DNA from: CAYLMG01 sp964568365
GTDB taxonomy: Bacteria; Planctomycetota; Phycisphaerae; Sedimentisphaerales; Anaerobacaceae
Assembly (NCBI GenBank): GCA_964568365.1
Contig: CAZMQF010000030.1
Span: forward strand, 1 to 19,061
Reading direction: 5' to 3'
Length of the DNA stretch: 19,061 nucleotides
In this document: piece by piece, positions 7,461 through 13,826 of the stretch
Numbering within the stretch: the first letter of the stretch is position 1
Layout: the number at the start of each line of letters is the position of its first letter
Program-made: the position numbers and the translations under genes
The notes under the pieces: model-generated
The model's input: the letters and a program-made list of their open reading frames with translations, nothing else
Told to the model about the DNA's origin: nothing
Databases searched by the model: none

Positions 7461-8822
7461 TTAATTTCGCAACGATGTTATCGGGGATGGGATTCTGCCT
7501 TTTCTTGCTATCAATTTAGCACAGCCTTTTTTTGGTACTTTCATAACAGGTGCGGTGCCTAACAGGCCGCCGAAGTTGACCACGTCGCCAGCCTTTTTGC
7601 CGGGTACCGGAATCACTCTTACGCCCGTGGTTTTATTGTTTATAACTCCTATTGAAAGCTCGTCGGCTATTATACCGGAGAGGACATCAGCAGGTGTGTT
7701 ACCGGGTACGGCGAACATATCAAGGCCGACCGAACAGACACTTGTCAATGCCTCGAGCTTTTGCAGGTTGAGCGTTCCGGCCTTGACCGCTCTTATCATA
7801 CCGGAATCTTCACTGACGGGTATAAAGGTGCCCGAAAGTCCGCCGACATTTCCCGATGCCATCGCTCCGCCTTTTTTTACCGCGTCCATTAAAAGGGCCA
7901 ATGCTGCCGTTGTCCCCGGCAGACCCATTTTTTCGACTCCCATCGCCTCGATGATTTCCGCAACCGAATCGTGTGCCTGCGTTGTTGATGCCAGAGAAAT
8001 ATCAACTATGCCGAAATCCACCTTCATCAGTTTCGCAATCTCCCTGCCGATAAGCTCGCCTGCCCTTGTTATCTTGAATACAGTCCTTTTGATGACCTCT
8101 GACAACTGCGTAAGGTCGCAGTCGGGATTTTTTAAAACCACATCACGCACGACTCCGGGGCCTGATATGCCGACGTTGAGCGAAAAGTCGGGCTCGCCGA
8201 TACCGTGATGAGCACCTGCCATAAACGGATTATCCTCCGGGACATTCGCAAAAACAGCAAGTCTTGCGCAGCCGAGGCCGTTTGGTGTTCGGGAGGCCAA
8301 ATCTTTGATGGTGTGGCCGACTTTCTCAACCGCATTCATATTGATACCCGCCTGGGTCGATGCCAGGTTTAAAAAGGCGCATACCCTCTGCGTTGAAGAA
8401 AGGGCGCGGGGAATCGAATCAATCAAAATTTTATCCGTTCGGGTCATACCCTTTTGAACCATCGCACCGAAGCCGCCTAAAAAATCGATTTTCGCATCTG
8501 CGGCTGCCCTTTCTAATGCCCGTGCAAGCTTGACCGCTGTCGATATTTTTTGGCTCAGAGGCTCGAGAAGTATCGATGCCGGCGTTACCGAAATACGGCG
8601 GTTCGTTATGGGGATTCCGTACTTCTGCTCAGTCGAATCGGCGTATGTGTTCAGCTCTCTGCCTTTGCCTGTGATTTTCGCTTTTATTCTGCTTGTAAGC
8701 TTGTCAATATTTCGGTCCATACAGTCTTTGAGATTGATACCGAGCGTCACCGTCCGTATATCAAAATGATGGTCAACTGTCATACCGACCGTCTCGAAAA
8801 CCTCTTCTACCGATATTCTCAT
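7461..8822 (-). CDS. UPF0210 / DUF711 (PFL-like fold) protein
   Basis: At 453 residues this matches the full length of the UPF0210 family, whose fold resembles pyruvate formate-lyase but whose reaction is not established. Family-typical stretches include the N-terminal VGMTVDHHFDIRTVTLGI, DFLGGFGAMVQKGMT, the Gly-rich NVGISGPGVVRDV, MGLPGTTAALALLMDAVKKG and GGLSGTFIPVSEDSGM. I see no glycyl-radical loop of the kind seen at the C-terminus of true PFL. The gene starts two bases after the stop of the ACT-domain gene, so the two are very likely translated together. The same pair (UPF0237 followed by UPF0210) is adjacent in Streptococcus pneumoniae and elsewhere, which suggests a conserved functional unit with the ACT protein as possible sensor or regulator. 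Confidence 0.93.
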   Translation of the reverse strand: MRISVEEVFETVGMTVDHHFDIRTVTLGINLKDCMDRNIDKLTSRIKAKITGKGRELNTYADSTEQKYGIPITNRRISVTPASILLEPLSQKISTAVKLARALERAAADAKIDFLGGFGAMVQKGMTRTDKILIDSIPRALSSTQRVCAFLNLASTQAGINMNAVEKVGHTIKDLASRTPNGLGCARLAVFANVPEDNPFMAGAHHGIGEPDFSLNVGISGPGVVRDVVLKNPDCDLTQLSEVIKRTVFKITRAGELIGREIAKLMKVDFGIVDISLASTTQAHDSVAEIIEAMGVEKMGLPGTTAALALLMDAVKKGGAMASGNVGGLSGTFIPVSEDSGMIRAVKAGTLNLQKLEALTSVCSVGLDMFAVPGNTPADVLSGIIADELSIGVINNKTTGVRVIPVPGKKAGDVVNFGGLLGTAPVMKVPKKGCAKLIARKGRIPSPITSLRN

Positions 8823-8824
8823 AA

Positions 8825-9115
8825 TTAAACCCTGTGCATTACCTTGAAAATATTTTCATCCTGAATCGTTATAGTCAGGCCCATCTCTTTGGAAACCCTG
8901 TCGAGTTTTTTTCGTATCTGTTTAATATCACTTTTTGATTCTGCTACATCAACGGCCATTGTCATAACAAAATATTTTTCCATTATATTCTGGTTTACAT
9001 CCACGATATTTATGTTCGCATTGGCCATTGTCGTGGCTAATCTGGCAATTATCCCCACCCTGTCGACTCCGGTCACGGTGACAATACAGATTTGAGGTTC
9101 CTTTTTCTTTGACAT
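8825..9115 (-). CDS. ACT-domain protein, UPF0237 family
   Basis: A 96-residue protein made almost entirely of one ACT domain, a small-molecule (often amino acid) sensing fold. The pattern ICIVTVTGVDRVGIIARLAT is followed by ANINIVDVNQNIMEKYFVMTMAVD, the characteristic UPF0237 arrangement of strand, GxDRxGI loop and helix. The frame extends upstream to 9163, but a textbook GAGGAG (9122-9127) lies about six bases before the ATG at 9115. The shorter form is therefore the real one, and the extra residues are low-complexity lysine-rich. It is packed directly against the UPF0210 gene. Likely a regulator or ligand sensor for that protein; the ligand is not known. Confidence 0.92.
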   Translation of the reverse strand: MSKKKEPQICIVTVTGVDRVGIIARLATTMANANINIVDVNQNIMEKYFVMTMAVDVAESKSDIKQIRKKLDRVSKEMGLTITIQDENIFKVMHRV

Positions 9116-9171
9116 CTTTATCTCCTCGATTTTTTTAGTTTCAACTTTTCTTTTATTAAACACCCGGCTTT

Positions 9172-9927
9172 TTATTCGTTGAAAAGTTTTTGCAGCTTCT
9201 GCATCTTTTTATGGTCGGTCATATCAGCTTTAAGTGATGTTATCGTTATAAAGCCCTGCGCCAGTGAGGTTGTATCTGTTAAGTCCGGCTGTTCACATTC
9301 GGTGTGGCTGTCACTTCCGGCAAGCTGAAAGACCGTTTGTCCCTGTTCATTGCTTTGCCTGATGTAGTATTCGTCAAATCCCTTGTTTGACTGGGCTGCG
9401 ACCCTTATACCTTTGGGTTTGCCTTTGGATAGCTGCGGTAGATTGATATTTATTACCTCGCCTTTTTTGACCGGCATAAGTTTTTTCAGGATGTCGATGC
9501 AATAGCCTGCTGCCGAGTCAAAATCCATCGTCTCATCTCTGGAAAGACTCATTGCGACAGCCGGTATCTGCAAGAAGGCCGCCTCCATCGCTGCGGCCAC
9601 CGTGCCGGAGTAAAACACGTTTATACCCGCATTTGCTCCTCTGTTTATGCCCGCAACGACAAGCTCTATGGGTTCTTGACAAAGCTGCATATATGCCAGC
9701 TTAACGCAATCTGCAGGAGAGCCCTGCACACTAAAGCCGCTGAATTTGCCTTCGATTTCTATCCTTTCGCAGACCAATGGCTGGGTGTATGTAATACTAT
9801 GGCTGGCCCCGGATTGACTGTCAGCCGGTGCCACAACCGTTACATCGCCGATTTTGACAAGCTCTTTATATATAGCCGACAGCCCTGGTGCAAAAATCCC
9901 GTCATCGTTCGTTAACAGTATCTGCAT
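9172..9927 (-). CDS. surE: 5'/3'-nucleotidase SurE
   Basis: SurE is a divalent-metal-dependent phosphatase that removes phosphate from nucleoside 5'- and 3'-monophosphates and is linked to stationary-phase survival in E. coli. At 251 residues it has the usual length. The N-terminal ILLTNDDG gives metal ligands Asp8 and Asp9. Ser39 in PADSQSGASHS and Asn95 in VAGINRGANAG complete the metal site. YSGTVAAAMEA and the SPADCVKLA stretch are also typical. The start ATG at 9927 gives the motif at the expected position; the ribosome binding site is weak. It is the first gene of the minus-strand run, and the DNA upstream of it changes to repeat-rich accessory sequence. Confidence 0.96.
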   Translation of the reverse strand: MQILLTNDDGIFAPGLSAIYKELVKIGDVTVVAPADSQSGASHSITYTQPLVCERIEIEGKFSGFSVQGSPADCVKLAYMQLCQEPIELVVAGINRGANAGINVFYSGTVAAAMEAAFLQIPAVAMSLSRDETMDFDSAAGYCIDILKKLMPVKKGEVININLPQLSKGKPKGIRVAAQSNKGFDEYYIRQSNEQGQTVFQLAGSDSHTECEQPDLTDTTSLAQGFITITSLKADMTDHKKMQKLQKLFNE

Positions 9928-10005
9928 AGCCCTATAGAATACGACAAAAATTAAAAATTAAAAGCAAAAACTTTACCCCGCGAAGGCACCGAATCCAAAA
10001 AATGT

Positions 10006-10063
10006 TTAGCCCCCAACTTTATGTTGGGGGTATTGTTAGCCCCTTGCACTGCAAGGGGTTTTT
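10006..10063. repeat. Two tandem TTAGCCCC-type hairpins
   Basis: Hairpin 1 is CCCCCAAC (10010-10017), loop TTTAT, GTTGGGGG (10023-10030). Hairpin 2 is CCCCTTGCA (10040-10048), one-base centre, TGCAAGGGG (10050-10058), followed by TTTTTC. Both are preceded by TTAG so that each begins TTAGCCCC, and a third member occurs at 12573-12597. The stems differ in sequence but remain perfectly paired. Hairpin 2 with its T-run has the form of a plus-strand terminator, although no plus-strand gene precedes it. Confidence 0.65.
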
Positions 10064-10069
10064 CCTGTC

Positions 10070-10089
10070 ATTCCCGCGCATGCGGGAAT
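10070..10089. repeat. REP-like palindrome ATTCCCGC-GCAT-GCGGGAAT
   Basis: An 8-bp perfect inverted repeat with a four-base centre, in the context GTCATTCCCGC ... GGGAATCCAGC. Palindromes of this ATTCCC/GGGAAT form are widespread interspersed bacterial repeats, for example in Neisseria, and are usually found in many copies per genome. A single copy is present in this window. Confidence 0.6.
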
Positions 10090-10311
10090 CCAGCATTTTT
10101 GATTTTTTTGTTGATAATTGACAGTAATTACGGCAGGATCTATAGTTAATTTGATAAAAACTTAAGACTGTTCAGGCTACAAGGAATCATATAAAATCAC
10201 AAAAAAACAGCTCGAATACATCGCTGAAAGAGTGAAGGTGTTACAAAGACTTACAAATAAAATTTGTAATAATAAGATTAACAACTTTAGTCAAAAAAAC
10301 AGAAGAGACAA

Positions 10312-10920
10312 ATGTCAATCTTTAAGAAGAAAATTTATTTCCCTCAATTTCTTGCCAAGTTGATAATTTTACAATTTGATTTCTTGAAAAATAACTTTGA
10401 TAAACTAATAGGATTGGCAGATGAATTCAAAATATTAACGGAACAGGATAAAAATGAATTTATAGATAAATCTCATGAAATGATAATCATTGATATTATG
10501 CTTAGTTGCAATCGGCATTTTTATAAGTTTTTATCGAGCGAGGATATAAGTAAGGCTGTTAGTGTTGTCTATGGAAAATATTTGCTAGAACATAAAAAGG
10601 TGTTGAAAACTATAGCGGAGGATAAGATAAGAAATGTCATGGAACTTTTTGATTTAGTTAGTGAAGCTAAACAAAATATTCAAGAAAAAGATGAGCATTA
10701 TAAAGAAATAGACTATAATTCTTATCCTAAAATTGATAACGAGATTGACAAACAGAAATTCTACCTCGTTAGTGCTTTTTGCAATTATTATGCTGGCAAA
10801 GATATGAAAGCAGATAATTGGGAAGAAAAACGCTTTGCAGCATTAAAATTTGCGAAAGCTTTTGTTCACGGTGATGTTGTTGCTAATGCACTAAAGCATT
10901 ATTCGGTTACTTTTCAATAA
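10312..10920 (+). CDS. Unrecognised AT-rich accessory protein
   Basis: A 202-residue protein with no family I can name. It is strongly enriched in Lys, Ile, Asp and Phe, and its codons favour A/T in the third position, unlike the neighbouring housekeeping genes. It looks mostly alpha-helical, without signal peptide or membrane helix. An aromatic-rich C-terminal third includes KFYLVSAFCNYYAGKDM and AALKFAKAFVHGDVVANALKHYSV. A GAAGAGA purine stretch just before the ATG is an acceptable ribosome binding site. It stands alone, oriented opposite to surE and in the same direction as the DUF2971 gene. Composition and context suggest horizontal acquisition. Length, codon pattern and ribosome binding site support it being real. 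Confidence 0.7.
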   Translation: MSIFKKKIYFPQFLAKLIILQFDFLKNNFDKLIGLADEFKILTEQDKNEFIDKSHEMIIIDIMLSCNRHFYKFLSSEDISKAVSVVYGKYLLEHKKVLKTIAEDKIRNVMELFDLVSEAKQNIQEKDEHYKEIDYNSYPKIDNEIDKQKFYLVSAFCNYYAGKDMKADNWEEKRFAALKFAKAFVHGDVVANALKHYSVTFQ

Positions 10921-11246
10921 CCTTTATACTGTCTGGTGTAGTATATCGGTAGACATAAAGCAGAAAATAAGAGGGCTTTTATTTGTTGAAGCAAAAATAA
11001 AAATTAGAAAAAACAAAAAAAAGATTTTAAAGTGATATGATTAGCCGCAGAGACCTGAGACACAGATCAGGATAAATAGGTATGATTGTATCAGAACAAG
11101 TCGTAATAAATTGGCTTTAGGTCTAAATCTATCGGTGGGTTTATAAACTTTACGGCCTAACGACGGATGAAATAAAAATTTTTGAAGTCGATAGAGTTCA
11201 AAATTCATGCGAGTGAAAATAAGAGTTATGTTAAAGATTTATCGCG
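10921..11246. other. AT-rich intergenic region with a short dispersed repeat
   Basis: No gene was found in these 326 bases. Bases 11043-11066 (GCCGCAGAGACCTGAGACAC and flanks) match the pattern of short 'cagagac...cacaga' repeats scattered through intergenic DNA of many environmental bacteria, a judgement made from memory. The complementary-strand type of motif (CTCTGTGG) occurs at 13087-13115. The rest is A-rich with no convincing terminator after the preceding gene. Confidence 0.5.
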
Positions 11247-12203
11247 ATGAAAGAAATAATAGAGATAAAACAATTAAGTACGCTATTTAAATATGTATCA
11301 GATTCACCTAAGGTAGTGGATAGTATTTTTCGTGAATGCAAAATAAGATTTACTCAGCCTGCCGGTCTTAATGACCCTGTTGAATTTAATCCTGCTATAA
11401 GGTTTAACTCAGAAGGTAACAATTTCAAGCGATATAAATTCAAAGGAGATACAAAGCCGAGTATACATGATTGGTACCATACAAACTTAATAGAATCAAG
11501 AATAAATAATTACGGAGTACTTTCTCTTACTGACAATCCTTTCTCATTTGAAATGTGGTGTAATTATGCAAATGGGCACAGGGGTTTTCTTATAGAATTC
11601 AACATACATGATAAGGCAAAACCAACATTGCAGCTAACAGAAAAAGAAAATCTTAAGGTACATAAAGTTCGATATGTTAAAGACTATGTGGTTAATATAG
11701 ATAAATTAGACCCAACAGGGACTTTCATTCCATTCCATAGAATCAGAGACAGCATATTCCTAAGGAAAACTAAGCATTGGAAATACGAAAGAGAATATAG
11801 AATTGTGAGGCCACTTTCTGAATGTGAAGATTATCAGCCCCCAGTAACAAGAACGCCATATCGCGATGACAAAGGAATTTATCGCTTTCCGTTATCACTA
11901 AGTTGTATTGCCAATGTTATTTTTGGTGTAAATACCTCACGAGAGGTTAAAAAGAAAATAATCGAATACTGCAAAAATACGAAAATTAACTTTCTGCAAA
12001 CAATTGTCTATAAAGACCTTCAGAATAAAATTGACTTCCTGCCTATTTACAAATTTGGGACAGTAGACAAGTACTTGGAAATGAGACCGCGGGTATTTAC
12101 ATTCGATTCAATTATGGCTAAATATAATAGAGATTACATAAATATTAAATCTTTAAATGAATTACCTTATTATCATCTCCAGCCAAATGATTTTGAAGAA
12201 TAG
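11247..12203 (+). CDS. DUF2971 family protein
   Basis: The 318-residue protein shows the DUF2971 pattern in order. LFKYV (13-17) comes near the N-terminus, then CKIRFTQPAGLNDPVEF (31-47). Next are GVLSLTDNPFSFEMWCNYAN (90-109) leading to HRGFLIEF, and the HWKYEREYRIV motif in the second half. Finally LSCIANVIFGVN precedes a helical end. The biochemical function of DUF2971 is unknown; members are common in accessory regions of genomes. There is no signal peptide. No good ribosome binding site precedes the ATG at 11247, so the start is less certain. Base composition is AT-rich like its upstream neighbour, and both look like cargo of a transferred or variable segment. A defence or stress role would be a guess. 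Confidence 0.85.
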   Translation: MKEIIEIKQLSTLFKYVSDSPKVVDSIFRECKIRFTQPAGLNDPVEFNPAIRFNSEGNNFKRYKFKGDTKPSIHDWYHTNLIESRINNYGVLSLTDNPFSFEMWCNYANGHRGFLIEFNIHDKAKPTLQLTEKENLKVHKVRYVKDYVVNIDKLDPTGTFIPFHRIRDSIFLRKTKHWKYEREYRIVRPLSECEDYQPPVTRTPYRDDKGIYRFPLSLSCIANVIFGVNTSREVKKKIIEYCKNTKINFLQTIVYKDLQNKIDFLPIYKFGTVDKYLEMRPRVFTFDSIMAKYNRDYINIKSLNELPYYHLQPNDFEE

Positions 12204-12304
12204 TATAAAAAACAACCGAGAAAAAGAAACACAACAAGCTCTAATTGATAGGTATGTTCTTTTTCACTGACTTGCAGTAGTTAAAACTTATTCTGAAATA
12301 AAAA

Positions 12305-12330
12305 ATCCGTGAAATCCGTGTAGTCCGTGG
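12305..12330. repeat. Short tandem repeat, ATCCGTG type, period 9
   Basis: Three near-copies of a 9-base unit, ATCCGTGAA, ATCCGTGTA and GTCCGTGG. From memory, this motif recurs in intergenic DNA of several environmental phyla, where it behaves as a dispersed low-complexity repeat. Confidence 0.5.
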
Positions 12331-12352
12331 TTGCAAATTTATTATTTTTTTA

Positions 12353-12380
12353 TTGAATATATCGCCTAATTTGGTACAAT
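12353..12380 (+). promoter_or_regulatory. Sigma70-type promoter ahead of the repeat-rich locus
   Basis: TTGAAT (12353-12358) and TACAAT (12375-12380) are spaced 16 bases apart, predicting a transcript beginning near 12387. That transcript would start with the GC-rich hairpins at 12397-12425 and carry an AAGGAG site at 12467-12472 before the ATG at 12479. Confidence 0.5.
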
Positions 12381-12396
12381 ACTAACAACGGGGGAG

Positions 12397-12425
12397 GCCC
12401 CATTACGGGGCTGCGGAGCTCCGCA
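12397..12425. repeat. Two adjacent GC-rich hairpins in the presumed leader
   Basis: GCCCC (12397-12401) pairs with GGGGC (12407-12411) across ATTAC. The 14-base palindrome TGCGGAGCTCCGCA (12412-12425) follows immediately. Neither is followed by a T-run, so they are not obvious terminators. They may be part of an interspersed repeat or a structured 5' leader. Confidence 0.5.
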
Positions 12426-12466
12426 CAGAAAAAGAACAGCAGTTCAAGCGTAAACTCTTTATTAAC

Positions 12467-13162
12467 AAGGAGTAGCGAATGTTTAACAGTTTACACCATA
12501 AGAATGTGTCTTGTTTAGCAGTCGCCGGCATTTATCCTCCGAAGCATTTGCGAAGGAGGACGGCGACTTTGGTTAGCCCCGCCACTTGTTGGCGGGGTAG
12601 TTTCTTACGAAATTGTCAAATCCATTCATTATCTTGTAAATCCTGTCGGAACCGCGCGCAAATCCGAAACTTAATTATGCAAAACAAAGCCAAATTACAG
12701 GATGCCAAAATGAATGTAAGTAATGATATAACAAAGGGATATGAAAATTTACGGCCTTTCAGCCGCCCAAAAAACAAAGCCAAACAAACCCAAAACGAAC
12801 CCAATTTTAGCCCAAAATTGGCTTTGTTTTTATCGAACGAACCCAATTTCAAACCCAATTATGTTAAAATAGGTAATCTATGCCAAAGGCAAGTCAAGTC
12901 TGTTACCATTTCGACATATATGTGTCAATTCGCGAAATCCATTGTAACGAGTATCGCGAATCCAGCATCGAGAATCTTGGGCTCTTATGACTTGTGCTCT
13001 TGTGTTTATATGCCGTTTAACGGCGAATATTTGCTTTTGTTTTTCACCAAAAATTGCTATAAAATGCCTTACCAAAAACATTTTTTCTCTGTGGCCTCTG
13101 TGTGGTCTCTGTGGCAAAAATTATGGAAAAATATGAGCCGAATAAAAATCAGCTTGTTATGA
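12467..13162 (+). CDS. Doubtful reading frame with a strong ribosome binding site, built mainly of repeat DNA
   Basis: AAGGAG (12467-12472) lies six bases before an ATG at 12479, and the frame stays open for 227 codons to 13162, running into the first bases of nnrE in another frame. The translation is not like a normal protein. Residues 14-40 cover a large inverted repeat, residues 67-120 read as the NKA...PNF-type repeat peptide, and the remainder covers other short repeats. Cys and Arg content is unusual and no domain is visible. Best explanations are a gene start whose body was displaced by repeat insertion, a short leader peptide, or a non-coding RNA. Translation of the full length is unlikely. 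Confidence 0.2.
12520..12568. repeat. Large nested inverted repeat
   Basis: The outer arms AGTCGCCG (12520-12527) and CGGCGACT (12561-12568) pair perfectly. The inner arms TCCTCC (12535-12540) and GGAGGA (12555-12560) also pair, with GAAGCATTTGCGAA between them. From memory, the CCTCCGAAGC...GCGAAGGAGG core resembles a repeat seen in intergenic DNA of several uncultured phyla. Confidence 0.6.
12573..12597. repeat. Third TTAGCCCC-type hairpin
   Basis: CCCCGCCA (12577-12584), loop CTTGT, TGGCGGGG (12590-12597), preceded by TTAG. It shares the leading TTAGCCCC with the two hairpins at 10006-10058, but the inner stem is different and fully self-complementary. Confidence 0.6.
12671..12860. repeat. 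NKA...PNF-type interspersed repeat with long inverted repeat
   Basis: In the plus-strand frame starting at 12677 this stretch reads MQNKAKLQDAKMNV, then ITKGYEN, then KNKAKQTQNEPNF and NEPNFKPN. From memory, closely similar peptides occur many times as 'hypothetical proteins' in Phycisphaerae genomes, which points to a DNA repeat and not a protein family. It contains 14-bp arms, AAAAACAAAGCCAA (12770-12783) and TTGGCTTTGTTTTT (12818-12831). Nested inside is CCAATTTT (12801-12808) with AAAATTGG (12814-12821). The inner hairpin is followed by CTTTGTTTTT, so it could also terminate plus-strand transcription. Confidence 0.55.
13055..13063 (+). promoter_or_regulatory. Possible extended -10 promoter for nnrE
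   Basis: TGC followed by TATAAA has the extended -10 form. A T-rich region lies upstream but no good -35 is present at ideal spacing. It would give a leader of about 50 bases before the ATG at 13123. That leader carries the CTCTGTGG tandem repeat. Confidence 0.3.
13087..13115. repeat. Short tandem repeat, CTCTGTGG type
   Basis: CTCTGTG occurs three times (13087, 13096, 13107) with 9- and 11-base spacing, immediately upstream of nnrE. A GTG inside it (13102) is in frame with nnrE, so automatic start calling may extend the protein into the repeat. Confidence 0.55.
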
Positions 13163-13818
13163 CCCGTGACGAGGTTCGCGGTTTCGATGCCTGGGCGATA
13201 AACGAGCTTGCTATTCCGGGGCCGGTTTTAATGGAAAATGCCGGCAGAAGCTGCGCTGAGCTTATAAAAGAGAAGCTCGCGGACATCAAAGAGCCGAAAG
13301 TCTGCATCTTCTGCGGCACGGGCAATAACGGCGGCGACGGATACGTTGTTGCGAGACATTTATCCAATGCCGGTTTTAAGGTTACCGTCGTTTTATGCGG
13401 CGAGCGCAGCAAAGTCAAAGGTGATGCGAAAACCAATCTCGATATTCTGCAGAGACTGGGTCAGCCGATAGAACAGCTTGACATTGAGAAAGCCGACATA
13501 GAGGTGGGCGTAAGAGATTTTGCTGCCGGTGCGGATATGCTTGTTGACGCTTTATTCGGGACCGGCTTACTCGGCCGGTTGAGCGAGAAATACCAGCGGC
13601 TTATAAATGCAATTAATGATTCAGGGCTGCCTGTTTTGGCAGTTGATATTCCTTCGGGGCTCGATTGTGATACGGGCGAGCCGCTCGGAGCTGCTGTCAG
13701 GGCTGCTTATACAGTTACCTTTGTTGCAGTGAAAGCCGGCTTTACGAATATAGATTCCGCACTGAAATATACAGGCCAGATTTTTATCGCCTCGATAGGC
13801 GTTGAGCCTTCCGGCTGA
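13123..13818 (+). CDS. nnrE: NAD(P)H-hydrate epimerase, single-domain (YjeF N-terminal family)
   Basis: The epimerase interconverts R and S forms of hydrated NAD(P)H so that the dehydratase can repair them. From the ATG at 13123 the protein has 231 residues, the size of the epimerase domain alone. The ADP-dependent dehydratase half found in many bacterial fusions is absent. Motifs are VLMENAGR (35-42), the nucleotide/potassium-binding FCGTGNNGGDGYVVARHL (63-80), VDALFGTGLLG (141-151, with the expected catalytic Asp142) and VDIPSGLDCDTG (174-185). The frame extends back to a GTG at 13102, but that lies in a tandem repeat. An ATG at 13159 would also keep the domain, and neither ATG has a clear ribosome binding site. 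It converges with the next gene, with eight bases between the stops. Confidence 0.93.
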   Translation: MEKYEPNKNQLVMTRDEVRGFDAWAINELAIPGPVLMENAGRSCAELIKEKLADIKEPKVCIFCGTGNNGGDGYVVARHLSNAGFKVTVVLCGERSKVKGDAKTNLDILQRLGQPIEQLDIEKADIEVGVRDFAAGADMLVDALFGTGLLGRLSEKYQRLINAINDSGLPVLAVDIPSGLDCDTGEPLGAAVRAAYTVTFVAVKAGFTNIDSALKYTGQIFIASIGVEPSG

Positions 13819-13826
13819 TGCAATTG

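Larger units (their letters stand above)
9928..10311. other. Repeat-bearing intergenic region between surE and the accessory genes
   Basis: This 384-base stretch separates the divergent surE and the unrecognised gene at 10312. It has three hairpins in a row (10010-10089, listed separately), then AT-rich DNA. A frame at 10172-10326 without a start codon could encode a peptide containing KQLEYIAERV. It may be a fragment of a small gene, but there is nothing to confirm it. I could not identify a convincing surE promoter here. Confidence 0.6.

Noticed and set aside
7555..8208. Plus-strand frame of 217 codons inside the UPF0210 gene
   Set aside because: The minus-strand frame matches a known family along its whole length. 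The plus-strand translation has Ser/Pro/Thr-rich shadow composition and no ribosome binding site.
9116..9163. Longer form of the ACT-domain protein
   Set aside because: A GAGGAG ribosome binding site lies inside this stretch just before the ATG at 9115, and the extension is low-complexity lysine-rich.
9928..9990. Promoter for surE
   Set aside because: A TATTCT string lies close to the start codon, but no -35 element is found at suitable spacing.
10040..10063. Hairpin plus T-run as a true terminator
   Set aside because: No plus-strand gene lies upstream, and the hairpin shares its flank with two others. It was classed as part of a repeat family instead.
10172..10326. Frame encoding a peptide with KQLEYIAERV, upstream of and overlapping the 10312 gene
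   Set aside because: It has no start codon after the preceding stop and no ribosome binding site, and it runs into the next gene out of frame. It could be a gene fragment, but nothing else supports this.
12616..12858. Minus-strand frame of 80 codons with repeated GLKLGSF phrases
   Set aside because: It is the reverse reading of the repeat element; the repeated phrases come from repeat DNA and there is no start signal.
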